The notes: generated by a model from the sequence alone, not told the origin. A stretch of 64,000 nucleotides of DNA from Chryseobacterium gleum (GCA_945881885.1 CAMCVI010000003.1:1-64000); one strand, 5' to 3'. Shown: positions 33,765 to 42,392, counted from the stretch's first letter. Numbers and translations: made by a program.

Positions 33765-36206
33765 TTAATAATCTACATTAATTGTTGTTTTTACTGCCCG
33801 ATATTGCGACGTGGCTTCAAAACTTACTAATGCTTTTTTAATTATTTTTTTTGTTTCAACAAGATTTGCATTATATGGAATTTTGATAAGAATAGTTCTA
33901 ATATATTCGTTTCTAATTCTATTAATTGCTGGTTCTTCTGGTCCTAATATAGGAACAGCAACATGTTGTTTTAATACATTATACAACCAAGTAGCCCCTT
34001 CACGAAGTTTTTCATAATCACTATGTTTCAATTTTATTTGCAACAAACGAAAGTAAGGCGGATATTGAAAATTACGCCTTTCATATAATTGCTCATTAAA
34101 CATGGCGGTATAATTATTATTTACCACTTGCTGAATGGTATTGTGCATAGGATTATAGGTTTGTATCACCACACTTCCTTTTTTTGCTTTTCTGCCAGAA
34201 CGCCCCGCTACTTGTACCATCATCTGATAAGCACGTTCATACGCTTTATAATAAGGTTGATTTAATAAATTATCTGCATTTAAAATCCCAACTAAAGTCA
34301 CATTTTCAAAATCTAAACCTTTGGCTAACATTTGAGTGCCAACTAAAATATCAATTTCTTGGTTTTTGAAAGCATCAATCATTTTTTCAAAGGCAAATTT
34401 ACCACGAGTGGTATCTTGATCCATTCGGGCAATTCGCTTGTTTGGAAATAGCTTTACCAATTCTAATTCCACTTGTTCGGTACCGAAACCTTTCGCAAAA
34501 ATATCTAAAGAATTACAAGCGTGACAATGCGTTGGTTTCGCCATGCTGTGTCCACAATAATGGCATTTTAAATGATTTTTAAACTTATAATATGTCAAAC
34601 TTACATCGCAACTTGGACATTGAGGCACGTGTCCGCAAGTTGTACATTCAATATATGGCGAATAGCCTCTGCGATTTTGAAACAACATTATTTGTTCATT
34701 ATTTGCCAATGTTTCGTTCATTCTTTCCAATAATTCATCGGAAAAATGACCATCCATACGTTTGCGAAAATATTTATCTTTTAAATCGATTAAATGAATT
34801 TCAGGCAAAACCACATTATTAAATCGGGTAAACATTTCAATTAAACCATATTTATTGGTTTTAGCATTTTGATACGATTCTAAACTTGGTGTTGCACTTC
34901 CCAATAAAACTTTTGCATTATGAAATTTTGCTAATACAATTGCGGCATCTCGGGCATGATAACGCGGTGCTGGGTCTTGTTGTTTGTATGTTGCTTCATG
35001 TTCTTCATCAACTACAATTAAACCCAAATTAGAAAATGGTAAAAACAATGCACTTCGGACTCCTAAAACCACTTTTGCTTTTTCGGAATTTTGTAACACA
35101 TGATTGTAAACTTCTACACGTTCATTAGAATTGTATTTCGAATGAAAAACCGCAATTTGATTTCCAAAATAAGCTGACAATCGTTGAACTAATTGTGTAG
35201 TTAAGGCAATTTCTGGTAATAAAAACAATACTTGCTTGTCTTGTTGTAAAAATTCTTCGATTAGTTTTATATAGACTTCTGTTTTTCCAGAAGCGGTAAC
35301 ACCATGTAATAAATTAACATCAAACTGAGTGAATTTTTCTTTAATACTTTCCAAAACCGTAGCTTGAGATTCGCTTAATTCAATTTCGTAATCGGCTTCT
35401 TTTTCAAAGGAAACGCGATCAGTCGTAATGTAATATTCTTCAAATATGTTTTTGTCAACTAAAGCTTTAATAACTGCTGCGCTTACACCAGAAGTTTCAA
35501 TTAATAATTTTGCAGTAATTGGCTTTTTTTCTGTTGCTTGTAATTGAAAATACGATAAAACAATTTCTTTTTGCTTTTTTGCTTTTCCTAATATTTCTAA
35601 TAATTCTTGTAGTTTTTCTTGTTTAAGAAATTCATCTTGAAGTTTAATGTATTTTACTAATTTGGGTTTGTAAGAATCTTGCACCTCATCTTGCATGTTT
35701 AGTAATCCTTTCGTTAACAAGCTTTGAACAATTGGAATTACATTTTTCTTATTTAAAATCTGAGAAATTTCTGAAATTGTAATTGATGACTTATTTTCTA
35801 AAGCTTCCAAAACTAAAAATTCCTCGTCCGTGGCAATCGTTTTGTCCGATTCTGAATGCGAAGAAGAAATCATCGTTTCACTTTCCAAAATTAGTCCAGA
35901 AGGTAAAGCCGATTTAAAAACTTCGCCAATCGAACACATATAATATGACGCAATCCAATGCCAATGTTTTAGTTGAATTTCATTTACAATAGGAACCTCA
36001 TCAATAATTTGACTGATTTCTTTTGCTTCATACAAAACTGGTGGAATAGTATGTTTTTCGACAACTAAAGCTGTATATACTTTTGTTTTCCCAAACGGAA
36101 CCGTAACGCGCATGCCTGGCTGCAAAAACTTGTATTCTTCCACATTTACGGCATACGTAAACGTTTTATCAAGATTTAATGGAAGAATGACGTTGATGAA
36201 GTACAT
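33765..36206 (-). CDS. priA: primosomal helicase PriA (replication restart)
   Basis: Reloads the replisome at stalled forks by recognising fork DNA and unwinding it. The start MYFINVILPLNLDKTFTYAV (36206) matches the family. An upstream in-frame Met (36275) would translate a low-complexity repeat. The 813 residues include the 3'-end-binding N-terminal domain, Walker A GVTASGKTEV, the DEEH box (VVDEEHEATYKQQD), eight zinc-binding cysteines in CTTCGHVPQCPSC and CHYCGHSM...CHAC, and GTQMLAKGLDFENVTLV in the second helicase lobe. Confidence 0.96.
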   Translation of the reverse strand: MYFINVILPLNLDKTFTYAVNVEEYKFLQPGMRVTVPFGKTKVYTALVVEKHTIPPVLYEAKEISQIIDEVPIVNEIQLKHWHWIASYYMCSIGEVFKSALPSGLILESETMISSSHSESDKTIATDEEFLVLEALENKSSITISEISQILNKKNVIPIVQSLLTKGLLNMQDEVQDSYKPKLVKYIKLQDEFLKQEKLQELLEILGKAKKQKEIVLSYFQLQATEKKPITAKLLIETSGVSAAVIKALVDKNIFEEYYITTDRVSFEKEADYEIELSESQATVLESIKEKFTQFDVNLLHGVTASGKTEVYIKLIEEFLQQDKQVLFLLPEIALTTQLVQRLSAYFGNQIAVFHSKYNSNERVEVYNHVLQNSEKAKVVLGVRSALFLPFSNLGLIVVDEEHEATYKQQDPAPRYHARDAAIVLAKFHNAKVLLGSATPSLESYQNAKTNKYGLIEMFTRFNNVVLPEIHLIDLKDKYFRKRMDGHFSDELLERMNETLANNEQIMLFQNRRGYSPYIECTTCGHVPQCPSCDVSLTYYKFKNHLKCHYCGHSMAKPTHCHACNSLDIFAKGFGTEQVELELVKLFPNKRIARMDQDTTRGKFAFEKMIDAFKNQEIDILVGTQMLAKGLDFENVTLVGILNADNLLNQPYYKAYERAYQMMVQVAGRSGRKAKKGSVVIQTYNPMHNTIQQVVNNNYTAMFNEQLYERRNFQYPPYFRLLQIKLKHSDYEKLREGATWLYNVLKQHVAVPILGPEEPAINRIRNEYIRTILIKIPYNANLVETKKIIKKALVSFEATSQYRAVKTTINVDY

Positions 36207-36210
36207 TTTT

Positions 36211-36264
36211 TTTGGTGTTGGGTGTTGGGTTTTGGGTATGAGGTTTTGAGTGTTGGGGTTTGGG
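36211..36264. repeat. degenerate GGGTGTT-type G-rich repeat before priA
   Basis: Runs of G at 36214, 36220, 36227, 36234, 36242, 36254 and 36262 are spaced 6-12 nt apart with TGTT/TTTT spacers on the plus strand. It is the decayed relative of the cleaner array at 39434-39466 and lies directly before the priA start codon. Confidence 0.75.
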
Positions 36265-36319
36265 ATGAAAGACAATAAACAAAACTTTTGCCTTATGTCC
36301 TTTACCTTAAACCAATTAA

Positions 36320-37315
36320 CTAATCCAACTTCTCGGTTAATTTACTAAACACCGCTTTGGCATTTTTACCCTCGTATAAAATTTGATATACGGCTTCAAT
36401 TATTGGTGTTTTTGCTTTATATTCTAAATTTAAATTATAAGCACTTTTACAAGCATAATAGCCTTCCGCAACCATACTCATTTCCATTTGAGCGGATTTT
36501 ACGGTGTAGCCCTTGCCTATCATGTTTCCAAACATTCGATTTCTTGAAAAAACAGAATATCCAGTTACTAACAAATCGCCCAAATAGGCAGAATCGTTAA
36601 TGTTACGTTTCATTTTATGGACTTTTCGAATGAATTTTTTCATTTCACGGATGGCGTTACTAATTAAAACAGCTTGAAAATTATCTCCGTATCCCAAACC
36701 ATGAGCAATACCCGCTGCAATAGAATAAATATTTTTTAAAACTGCCGCATATTCGGTTCCAACAATATCATCAGACGTTTTAGTTTTTATATAATACGAT
36801 GCCAAATTTTTGGCTACATACCTTGCTTTTGTTTTATCAGAACACGCAATAGTTAAGTAAGACAAACGCTCTAATGCCACTTCTTCTGCGTGACAAGGCC
36901 CAGTAATTACTCCAATATTATCGTAGGGAATATTAAATATTTCATGAAAATGTTCCCCTACAATCAAACTAGTTTCTGGTACAATTCCTTTAATAGCAGA
37001 AAAAATTATTTTTCCTTCTAAAGATGCCGTCATTTTCTCTAATTCAGCACTTAAAAAAGCGGATGGGATAGCAAAAATTATAATGTCAGCGAATTGTATG
37101 GCTTCATTAATATCGTTTGTTAATTGTAATTTATTAGTATCAAAAGCTACTGAACTTAAATAATTAGGATTGTGTTTTTGAAGTTTTAAATGCTCTAAAG
37201 CATAAGTGTTGCGCATGTACCAAGCTATTTTTGCTTGATTTTCACATAACATTTTTGCAATAGCTGTTGCCCAACTTCCGCCTCCTATAACTGCAAATTT
37301 TTTATTGCTTTCCAT
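36320..37315 (-). CDS. gpsA: glycerol-3-phosphate dehydrogenase [NAD(P)+]
   Basis: Makes sn-glycerol 3-phosphate from dihydroxyacetone phosphate for phospholipid synthesis. The 331-residue protein has the nucleotide-binding motif AVIGGGSWATAIAKML (8-23), FAIPSAFL, GPCHAEEVALER, and the catalytic-lysine region GTEYAAVLKNIYSIAAGIAHGLGYGDN. It has its own probable promoter. The 3' end runs towards priA with no clear terminator, so read-through into priA is possible. Confidence 0.95.
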   Translation of the reverse strand: MESNKKFAVIGGGSWATAIAKMLCENQAKIAWYMRNTYALEHLKLQKHNPNYLSSVAFDTNKLQLTNDINEAIQFADIIIFAIPSAFLSAELEKMTASLEGKIIFSAIKGIVPETSLIVGEHFHEIFNIPYDNIGVITGPCHAEEVALERLSYLTIACSDKTKARYVAKNLASYYIKTKTSDDIVGTEYAAVLKNIYSIAAGIAHGLGYGDNFQAVLISNAIREMKKFIRKVHKMKRNINDSAYLGDLLVTGYSVFSRNRMFGNMIGKGYTVKSAQMEMSMVAEGYYACKSAYNLNLEYKAKTPIIEAVYQILYEGKNAKAVFSKLTEKLD

Positions 37316-37334
37316 CTTCTAAAATTATTAACTT

Positions 37335-37342
37335 CAAAAATA
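37335..37342 (-). promoter_or_regulatory. gpsA promoter -7 box
   Basis: The minus-strand TATTTTTG matches TAnnTTTG, 19 nt before the gpsA ATG. Confidence 0.45.
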
Positions 37343-37439
37343 CACTTTTCAACAACAAAAAACAATATCAAAATTCAATATCAATTTTAGAGCTAATAAT
37401 CCTGAAAAAAGTGTTAATTATTTGTGAAGAGTAACTTTA

Positions 37440-37455
37440 TGGCACGGCTTTTGAA
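37440..37455 (+). promoter_or_regulatory. sigma-54-like -24/-12 promoter
   Basis: TGGCACGGCTTTTGAA matches the sigma-54 pattern TGGCAC-N5-TTGCA with the invariant GG-N10-G spacing. The only deviation in the core is GA in place of GC at -12. A start site near 37466 would begin a transcript that contains no gene and ends at the hairpin of 37519-37558. A sigma-54 activator is encoded nearby (46426-47589). Confidence 0.5.
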
Positions 37456-37465
37456 AATACTTTTA

Positions 37466-37558
37466 ATATAGTTTAAAAATAATAAAAGTTAGGTTAGTTA
37501 GTAGTTTTTTTGCATGTAAAAAGCGTCACAGGATTTATTTCTTGGACGCTTTTTTTTA
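37466..37558 (+). ncRNA. candidate small RNA under a sigma-54-like promoter
   Basis: The segment runs from the predicted sigma-54 start to a strong plus-strand terminator and is about 93 nt long. It has an A-rich 5' half, then GTTAGGTTAGTTAGTAG, then a U-rich patch and a start-stop pair AUG-UAA (37514-37519), then the terminator stem. No open frame of useful length exists on the plus strand. The next plus-strand gene is 6 kb away, so a leader is unlikely. Confidence 0.45.
37519..37558. terminator. strong bidirectional terminator (sRNA candidate / alcohol dehydrogenase)
   Basis: Stem AAAAGCGTC (37519-37527) pairs with GACGCTTTT (37545-37553), extended by CAGGA/TCTTG around a TTTATT loop with one bulged A. 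A run of eight or more T follows on the plus strand, and an A/T run on the other side serves the minus-strand dehydrogenase ending at 37593. Confidence 0.8.
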
Positions 37559-37592
37559 CTTTTCACTTTTTACTCTTCACTTTTCACTTTCA

Positions 37593-38759
37593 TTAATAAC
37601 TCATTTCAACAATTTCTTTTACTTTTTCTAAAGTAATGTTTTGTTTCTCACCCAAAGCTTTCCAGCCTCTTTCTTCAAAGCGATTTACAATGAAATTAGC
37701 GGTGTCAGAATAATTTGTAGTAGCTTGAGAAAGTTTGGTTTCCATTCCCATTTCTTCTAAAAACGATACTAATTTGTCTATAGCTTTTTCAGCAATTTCT
37801 TCAGTTGAATTTCCTTTTAAATTAAAAACTCTTTCTCCAAATTGAGCTAATTTTTCTTTTTTAGAATCAAACATCACTCGGTATAAATTCGGACCGATAA
37901 TCGCTAATGTTCTAGCGTGATCAATTTCGTACAATGCAGTTAATTCATGGCCAATCATATGTGTTGCCCAATCTGATGCTACGCCTTTTTGAATTAAACC
38001 ATTTAAAGCCATAGTAGCACACCACATAAAGTTAGACGCTAATTTATAATCGGTTGGGTTTTCAACTACTTTTGGTCCAATTTTAACTAAAGTTTGTAAA
38101 ATTCCTTCAGAAATTCGGTCTTGCAACATGGCATCTTGTGGATACGTTAAATATTGCTCTAAAACATGTGTAAAAGCATCTACCACTCCGTTTTGAAGTT
38201 GTCTTTTAGGTAACGATTGAATTACCGTTGGATCACAAATAGAAAATTGAGGAAACAAAGCACTTCCGCCTAAAGTTAGTTTTTCTTGTGTAGCTTCTAT
38301 GGTAATTACAGCGCCAGAATTCATTTCAGAACCTGTAGCAGGTAATGTCAAGACAGTTCCAAAAGGAATTACTTTTGAAATATCTTTAAATAAAATTCTG
38401 TTTTTAAAAATATCAACTGCATTTCCTTCATAATTAACAGCACCTGAAATAAATTTTACGCCATCAATTACGCTTCCTCCGCCTACAGCTAAAATAAAAG
38501 TAATTTTTTCAGCACGAATGATTTCTACGGCTTTCATTAGTGTTTCAAAACGTGGATTGGGTTCAATACCGCCAAATTCAATAATCTCAAAACCTCTTAA
38601 GTGTTCACAAACTTGAGCATGAATGCCATTTTTAAAAATACTGCCACCGCCATAGGCTAAAAGTACTTTTGCATTAGCTGGAATTAAATTTGTTAATTTT
38701 TCTATTTGATTTTTACCAAAAATATAATTGGTAGGATTGTATAACTCGAAGTTTAACAT
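37593..38759 (-). CDS. iron-containing alcohol dehydrogenase (YqhD/butanol dehydrogenase type)
   Basis: NAD(P)H-dependent reduction of aldehydes. The 388-residue protein has LAYGGGSIFKNG and AVGGGSVIDGVKFISGA for the nucleotide, and TLPATGSEMNSGAVIT. The metal ligands are D and H in GVVDAFTHVLEQYL (about 194 and 198) and the His residues in WATHMIGHELTALYEIDHARTLA (about 267 and 281). The closest recognised subfamily is YqhD/BDH, which scavenges toxic short-chain aldehydes. A near -7 box (TACCTTTA) lies upstream. It is a single-gene unit. Confidence 0.92.
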   Translation of the reverse strand: MLNFELYNPTNYIFGKNQIEKLTNLIPANAKVLLAYGGGSIFKNGIHAQVCEHLRGFEIIEFGGIEPNPRFETLMKAVEIIRAEKITFILAVGGGSVIDGVKFISGAVNYEGNAVDIFKNRILFKDISKVIPFGTVLTLPATGSEMNSGAVITIEATQEKLTLGGSALFPQFSICDPTVIQSLPKRQLQNGVVDAFTHVLEQYLTYPQDAMLQDRISEGILQTLVKIGPKVVENPTDYKLASNFMWCATMALNGLIQKGVASDWATHMIGHELTALYEIDHARTLAIIGPNLYRVMFDSKKEKLAQFGERVFNLKGNSTEEIAEKAIDKLVSFLEEMGMETKLSQATTNYSDTANFIVNRFEERGWKALGEKQNITLEKVKEIVEMSY

Positions 38760-38846
38760 GATATATTTATTTAAAATATAAAGGTATTACATTAGAAAAG
38801 AAAAAATGATAAATTAATGTTAAGAGATATTTTCAAATTAATTATA

Positions 38847-39428
38847 TCACTTTTTATAAAACAAATTATGTTCAACATATTCCCAAACTTTATGAGGTAG
38901 CATAGGAATTACATTTTTATTATTTTTAATGTTTTCACGAATAAATGTTGATGATAATTCGACAACTGGCGCAGCTATTCGGTGAATTTTTGGATGATTA
39001 ACAAATTGTTCATTTATTTCTCCTGCATGTAACCTTGGATATACATAAATATGATGGTGTTGTAAAATAGCTTCGTAGTTTTTCCATTTATGAAGTGAAT
39101 TTAAATTGTCTTCACCCATAATTAAAGAAAATTCGTAATTAGGATGTTTCTCTTGCAAATGCACCAAGGTGTTAATTGTATAATTTGGTTGTGGCAATTT
39201 AAACTCAATATTAGATGGTTTAATTTTTGGAAAATCTTCAGTTGCCAAATGCACCAGGTGTAAACGATGGTAATCGTCTAACAAAGTGTTTTTTTGTTTG
39301 TGTGGATTGTGTGGTGTTACTACCAGCCAAATTTGATCTAAATCCGAATACTCCGCCATATGATTGGCAATAATTAAATGCCCAATATGAATGGGATTAA
39401 ACGTTCCGAAATAAAGACCTATTTTCAT
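38847..39428 (-). CDS. nadD: nicotinate-nucleotide adenylyltransferase
   Basis: Converts nicotinate mononucleotide and ATP to deamido-NAD in NAD synthesis. The 193-residue protein has the nucleotidyltransferase motif GTFNPIHIGHL (8-18) and the C-terminal SSTFIRE motif (ISTTxxR family). A third conserved stretch is VTPHNPHKQ. The gene follows gmk at 87 nt, with a G-rich array just before its ATG. Probably cotranscribed with gmk and yicC. Confidence 0.95.
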   Translation of the reverse strand: MKIGLYFGTFNPIHIGHLIIANHMAEYSDLDQIWLVVTPHNPHKQKNTLLDDYHRLHLVHLATEDFPKIKPSNIEFKLPQPNYTINTLVHLQEKHPNYEFSLIMGEDNLNSLHKWKNYEAILQHHHIYVYPRLHAGEINEQFVNHPKIHRIAAPVVELSSTFIRENIKNNKNVIPMLPHKVWEYVEHNLFYKK

Positions 39429-39433
39429 TTTTT

Positions 39434-39466
39434 GGGTGTTGGGTGTTGGGTGTTGGGTGTTGGGTT
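39434..39466. repeat. GGGTGTT heptamer array, G-quadruplex candidate
   Basis: Five GGG runs (39434, 39441, 39448, 39455, 39462) occur at exact 7-nt spacing with TGTT loops on the plus strand, directly upstream of the nadD start codon, which lies on the minus strand. Five G-triplets with short loops satisfy the usual quadruplex pattern, on the template strand of nadD. Confidence 0.85.
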
Positions 39467-39515
39467 TGTAGGATTAATTACTATTACCCTTAACCCATTA
39501 CCTTAAACCTATTAC

Positions 39516-40088
39516 CTATTTATTCACAAATTCTTTAACTAAATTATACGCATCAACTTTTGCTACATCTAAATCGTAATTTTTTATTATTGTATCAAAC
39601 TGTGGTGCTGTGGCTAATTCTACTGATGCTTTTGCAATACGCATATTAATTTTATCGTCAGTTTCTGTAGAACGTTTTTTCAATCTTATTTTTAACTCGT
39701 CAATACTTGGTGGTTTTACAAATACTGCCAATGTTTCTTGTTTGAATTTCGATTTTATTCTTAGTCCACCCGCTACATCAATATCAAAAATTACGTTTTT
39801 ACCTTTTGCCCAAATTCGTTCGACTTCATTTTTTAAAGTGCCGTAGAAATTATCTCTATAAACCTCTTCCCATTCCACGAAATCTTCCGCTTTAATATGT
39901 TTTTTAAATTCGTCCAAAGAAATAAAATAATAATCTTTTCCTTGCACTTCTTCGCCACGTGGCTCACGAGTTGTGCAAGAGATAGAAAATTCTAAATTTA
40001 AATCTTCTTGATTTAATAAATGTCTTACTATAGTTGTTTTTCCTGATCCTGATGGTGCAGAAAAAACTAATAATTTTCCTTGATTCAT
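39516..40088 (-). CDS. gmk: guanylate kinase
   Basis: Phosphorylates GMP to GDP. The 190-residue protein has the P-loop SAPSGSGKTTIV (10-21), the GMP-binding stretch SCTTREPRGEEVQGKDYYFIS (two adjacent motifs), the DIDVAGG segment and the lid RLKKRSTETDDKINMR. It comes between yicC and nadD, the usual yicC-gmk linkage. Confidence 0.96.
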   Translation of the reverse strand: MNQGKLLVFSAPSGSGKTTIVRHLLNQEDLNLEFSISCTTREPRGEEVQGKDYYFISLDEFKKHIKAEDFVEWEEVYRDNFYGTLKNEVERIWAKGKNVIFDIDVAGGLRIKSKFKQETLAVFVKPPSIDELKIRLKKRSTETDDKINMRIAKASVELATAPQFDTIIKNYDLDVAKVDAYNLVKEFVNK

Positions 40089-40110
40089 TGTGCTTTATAT
40101 ATGGTATGTT

Positions 40111-40171
40111 GTCACTCTGAACTTGTTTCAGAGTCTCATTTTTTTTGATTCTGAAACAAGTTCAGAATGAC
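40111..40171. repeat. long palindromic intergenic repeat
   Basis: Inverted arms GTCACTCTGAACTTGTTTCA and TGAAACAAGTTCAGAATGAC surround a T-rich loop. The inner 17 bp (TCTGAACTTGTTTCAGA) are a perfect inverted repeat, extended by imperfect pairing to about 24 bp. It lies between yicC and gmk. The GTCATTCTGAACTTGTTTCAGA motif is, from memory, a common interspersed palindrome in Bacteroidetes intergenic DNA. Confidence 0.8.
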
Positions 40172-40178
40172 AAAAAAA

Positions 40179-41039
40179 TTACAAAACGTTTAAAACTTGC
40201 TCTTTAATTTTTTCTAACTCATCTTTCATCATTACGACCAATTTTTGCATTTCGGCGTGGTTTGATTTGGAGCCCATGGTATTGATTTCTCGTCCCATTT
40301 CTTGAGTGATGAATCCTAATTTTCTTCCATTGGCTTCACTTCCATTTAAAGTTTGTAAGAAATAATCTAAATGATTAGTTAAACGTACTTTTTCTTCAGT
40401 AATATCTAATTTTTCTAAATAATAAATTAATTCTTGTTCAAAACGATTCGTATCTACATTCACTTTTAACTCGTCAATTGCAGTTTGTAAACGTTCTTTA
40501 ATGTTAGTCACTCTTTCAGGATCTAAAACTAACGCCTGATTCATATAACTTCTAATATTTTCGATACGTAACGTAAATTCTTTCTCTAAAGAGGCACCTT
40601 CGGATTTTCTGAAAGATAACATATTTTCAATGGCTTCATCAATTACAATTTGAATTTGCTTCCATTCATTTTCATCAATTTCTTCGCGCTCCGTTTTCAT
40701 CGTATCGGGCATACGAATTGCCATTTTCATTAATTCTGTATCATCAGCGTTTGGCAAAATAGCTTTCATTTGAGCCATATACGCTTTAACAATAGGCACA
40801 TTAATTTTAGATGAAGTATCTTCACCGGTAACCTCAACAAATAAAGAAAAATCTACTTTTCCTCTTTCCAATTTAAGTGCTAGAAGGTTTCTTAAAGCCA
40901 ATTCATTTTCTCTAAAAACAGAAGGCATACGAGTATTTAAATCGAGTCCTTTGCTATTTAAAGATTTAACTTCAACTGTAATTTTTTTGGTTGATAATTG
41001 CAAACTTGCTTTACCAAAACCGGTCATTGATAATATCAT
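40179..41039 (-). CDS. yicC: YicC-family endoribonuclease
   Basis: 286 residues matching the YicC family: N-terminus MILSMTGFGKA, the central SLNSKGLDLNTRMP, and the C-terminal DUF1732 part with GRKLGFITQEMGREINTMGSKSN and MKDELEKIKEQVLNVL. Family members have been shown to cut RNA. The physiological target here is unknown. It precedes gmk by 90 nt, with a palindrome in the gap that could attenuate or stabilise the mRNA. A near -7 box TATCTTTA lies 20 nt upstream. Confidence 0.92.
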   Translation of the reverse strand: MILSMTGFGKASLQLSTKKITVEVKSLNSKGLDLNTRMPSVFRENELALRNLLALKLERGKVDFSLFVEVTGEDTSSKINVPIVKAYMAQMKAILPNADDTELMKMAIRMPDTMKTEREEIDENEWKQIQIVIDEAIENMLSFRKSEGASLEKEFTLRIENIRSYMNQALVLDPERVTNIKERLQTAIDELKVNVDTNRFEQELIYYLEKLDITEEKVRLTNHLDYFLQTLNGSEANGRKLGFITQEMGREINTMGSKSNHAEMQKLVVMMKDELEKIKEQVLNVL

Positions 41040-41102
41040 ATATTTTTTCTAATAATGTGTAAAGATAATATTTTTTAGTGATTAGTAAAAAGTCAGTAGC
41101 AA

Positions 41103-41999
41103 TTAGTCGTTGCTGGTTTCTTTCTTTTTGTGAATCACCAAATAAACCCCAACAAAAATTAATATTGCAGAAACTATTTTGACTATGTTTAAATTGTCTT
41201 TTCCTAAACCAATGGCAAAAATTGTAGCGAAAAAAGGCTGTAAATAAATAAAAACAGCTACAGTTGTTGGTTTTAAATTTCGCATAGAAATTAAGTTTAG
41301 TAAATAGGTAAAAAATGTAGAAAACACTACTACAAATCCAATTTTCATACCAATGTCAAAAGGAATTTCGTTCCAGTTTACCACTTGCAATTCATGATAT
41401 CCAAAAGGTAAAACCATAAAAAAACCGAACAAATAAATGTATTTCACAAACGTAAATGCGTTGTATTTATCCATTAACTTCTTTACAAAAATTAAATAAA
41501 AAGCATAAGAAACGGCATTTACAAAGACTAAAATATTTCCTAAAGTGGCATTTGGTGCATTATTTAATGCTTTTCCGTAAAGAATTAAAGTAATGGTTCC
41601 AGCAAGCCCTAAAAGAATACCAATAATTTTTTTAGACTGCATTTTTTCTTTCATAATTATAGAGGAAAGAATTAAAACAATCATTGGTGTGGTAACCATT
41701 AAAACGGCACCCATAATCGGTGATGTGTAACTTAAACCTTTAAAAAACGTTAGCATATTAAGCGCAACTCCGAAAAAGGCACAAGCGGCAATGCGAAAAA
41801 AATCATTTGTTGCAATTTTTTCCTTTGGTCCAAAAAAAGAAACTATCCAAAATAAAATTGTAGCTCCTGCAACTCGCAAGACAATAAATCCGTATGCATC
41901 AACATACTTTGGCATTACATCTTTTGCAACAGTGAAAGTTACTCCATAAATAATGGCTACAATCCAAGCGCAAACTAATGCCCAAGAACGACTACTCAT
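41103..41999 (-). CDS. EamA-family (DMT) transporter
   Basis: A 298-residue inner-membrane protein with ten hydrophobic segments in two five-helix halves, the EamA duplication. The first half ends near the ...IIMKEKMQSKKIIGILLGLAG motif and the second has AVFIYLQPFFATIFAIGLG. Such proteins export or import metabolites, often amino acids. The substrate cannot be deduced. It overlaps the ArsC-like gene by 8 nt and is therefore cotranscribed with it. Confidence 0.88.
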   Translation of the reverse strand: MSSRSWALVCAWIVAIIYGVTFTVAKDVMPKYVDAYGFIVLRVAGATILFWIVSFFGPKEKIATNDFFRIAACAFFGVALNMLTFFKGLSYTSPIMGAVLMVTTPMIVLILSSIIMKEKMQSKKIIGILLGLAGTITLILYGKALNNAPNATLGNILVFVNAVSYAFYLIFVKKLMDKYNAFTFVKYIYLFGFFMVLPFGYHELQVVNWNEIPFDIGMKIGFVVVFSTFFTYLLNLISMRNLKPTTVAVFIYLQPFFATIFAIGLGKDNLNIVKIVSAILIFVGVYLVIHKKKETSND

Positions 42000-42348
42000 T
42001 ATGCAAAGCCTTTTGCAATTTTAATATATTTGGCTGACTGTTTCCAATAAAAATTTCATTTTCTAAAATTACCACAGGACGACTCAAAAAAGTATAATGT
42101 TCCAGAATAAATTTTTTATAATCGGTTTCTGTTAACGCTATATTTTTCAATCCTTTTTCTTTATATAATTGTGCTTTTTTACTAAAAAGGGCTTCGTAAC
42201 TACCTGAAAGTTGGTGCATAAATTCAAGTTCTGCAAGGGTTATAGGGTTCTGACGAATATCATGAAACTCTAAATTTGAATTAGAAGGCAATGACTTAAT
42301 TATTTTTCTACAAGTATCGCAAGAAGCGAGGTAATATATTTTTCGCAT
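41992..42348 (-). CDS. ArsC/Spx-family thioredoxin-fold protein
   Basis: 118 residues from the preferred start MRKIYYLASCDTCRK (42348). The longer form from 42387 would begin inside the -7 box. The CxxC-like C10-D-T-C13 and the arsenate-reductase family fold are clear (SRPVVILENEIFIGN near the C-terminus). Spx-type regulators and glutaredoxin-dependent arsenate reductases share this fold. No arsenic genes are nearby, so reductase activity on arsenate is doubtful. It overlaps the EamA gene. Confidence 0.85.
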   Translation of the reverse strand: MRKIYYLASCDTCRKIIKSLPSNSNLEFHDIRQNPITLAELEFMHQLSGSYEALFSKKAQLYKEKGLKNIALTETDYKKFILEHYTFLSRPVVILENEIFIGNSQPNILKLQKALHNE

Positions 42349-42384
42349 AGGAATTGAATTGTTCTTAGAATAATAAATAAAGCT

Positions 42385-42392
42385 CAAAGGTA
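42385..42392 (-). promoter_or_regulatory. promoter -7 box of the ArsC-like/EamA unit
   Basis: The minus-strand TACCTTTG matches TAnnTTTG. It implies a start near 42379, which rules out the upstream ATG at 42387 and supports the start at 42348. Confidence 0.6.

Noticed and set aside
36207..36275. Extended N-terminus for PriA
   Set aside because: It would translate the GGGTGTT repeat into Pro/Asn/Gln-rich residues. The family N-terminus begins at 36206.
41890..41930. TTTGGCATTACATCTTTTGC as another sigma-54 promoter
   Set aside because: The GG to GC spacing is 13 rather than 10, and it lies inside the EamA coding sequence.
42349..42387. Extended N-terminus for the ArsC-like protein
   Set aside because: The extra ATG overlaps the -7 box and the added residues do not resemble the family.
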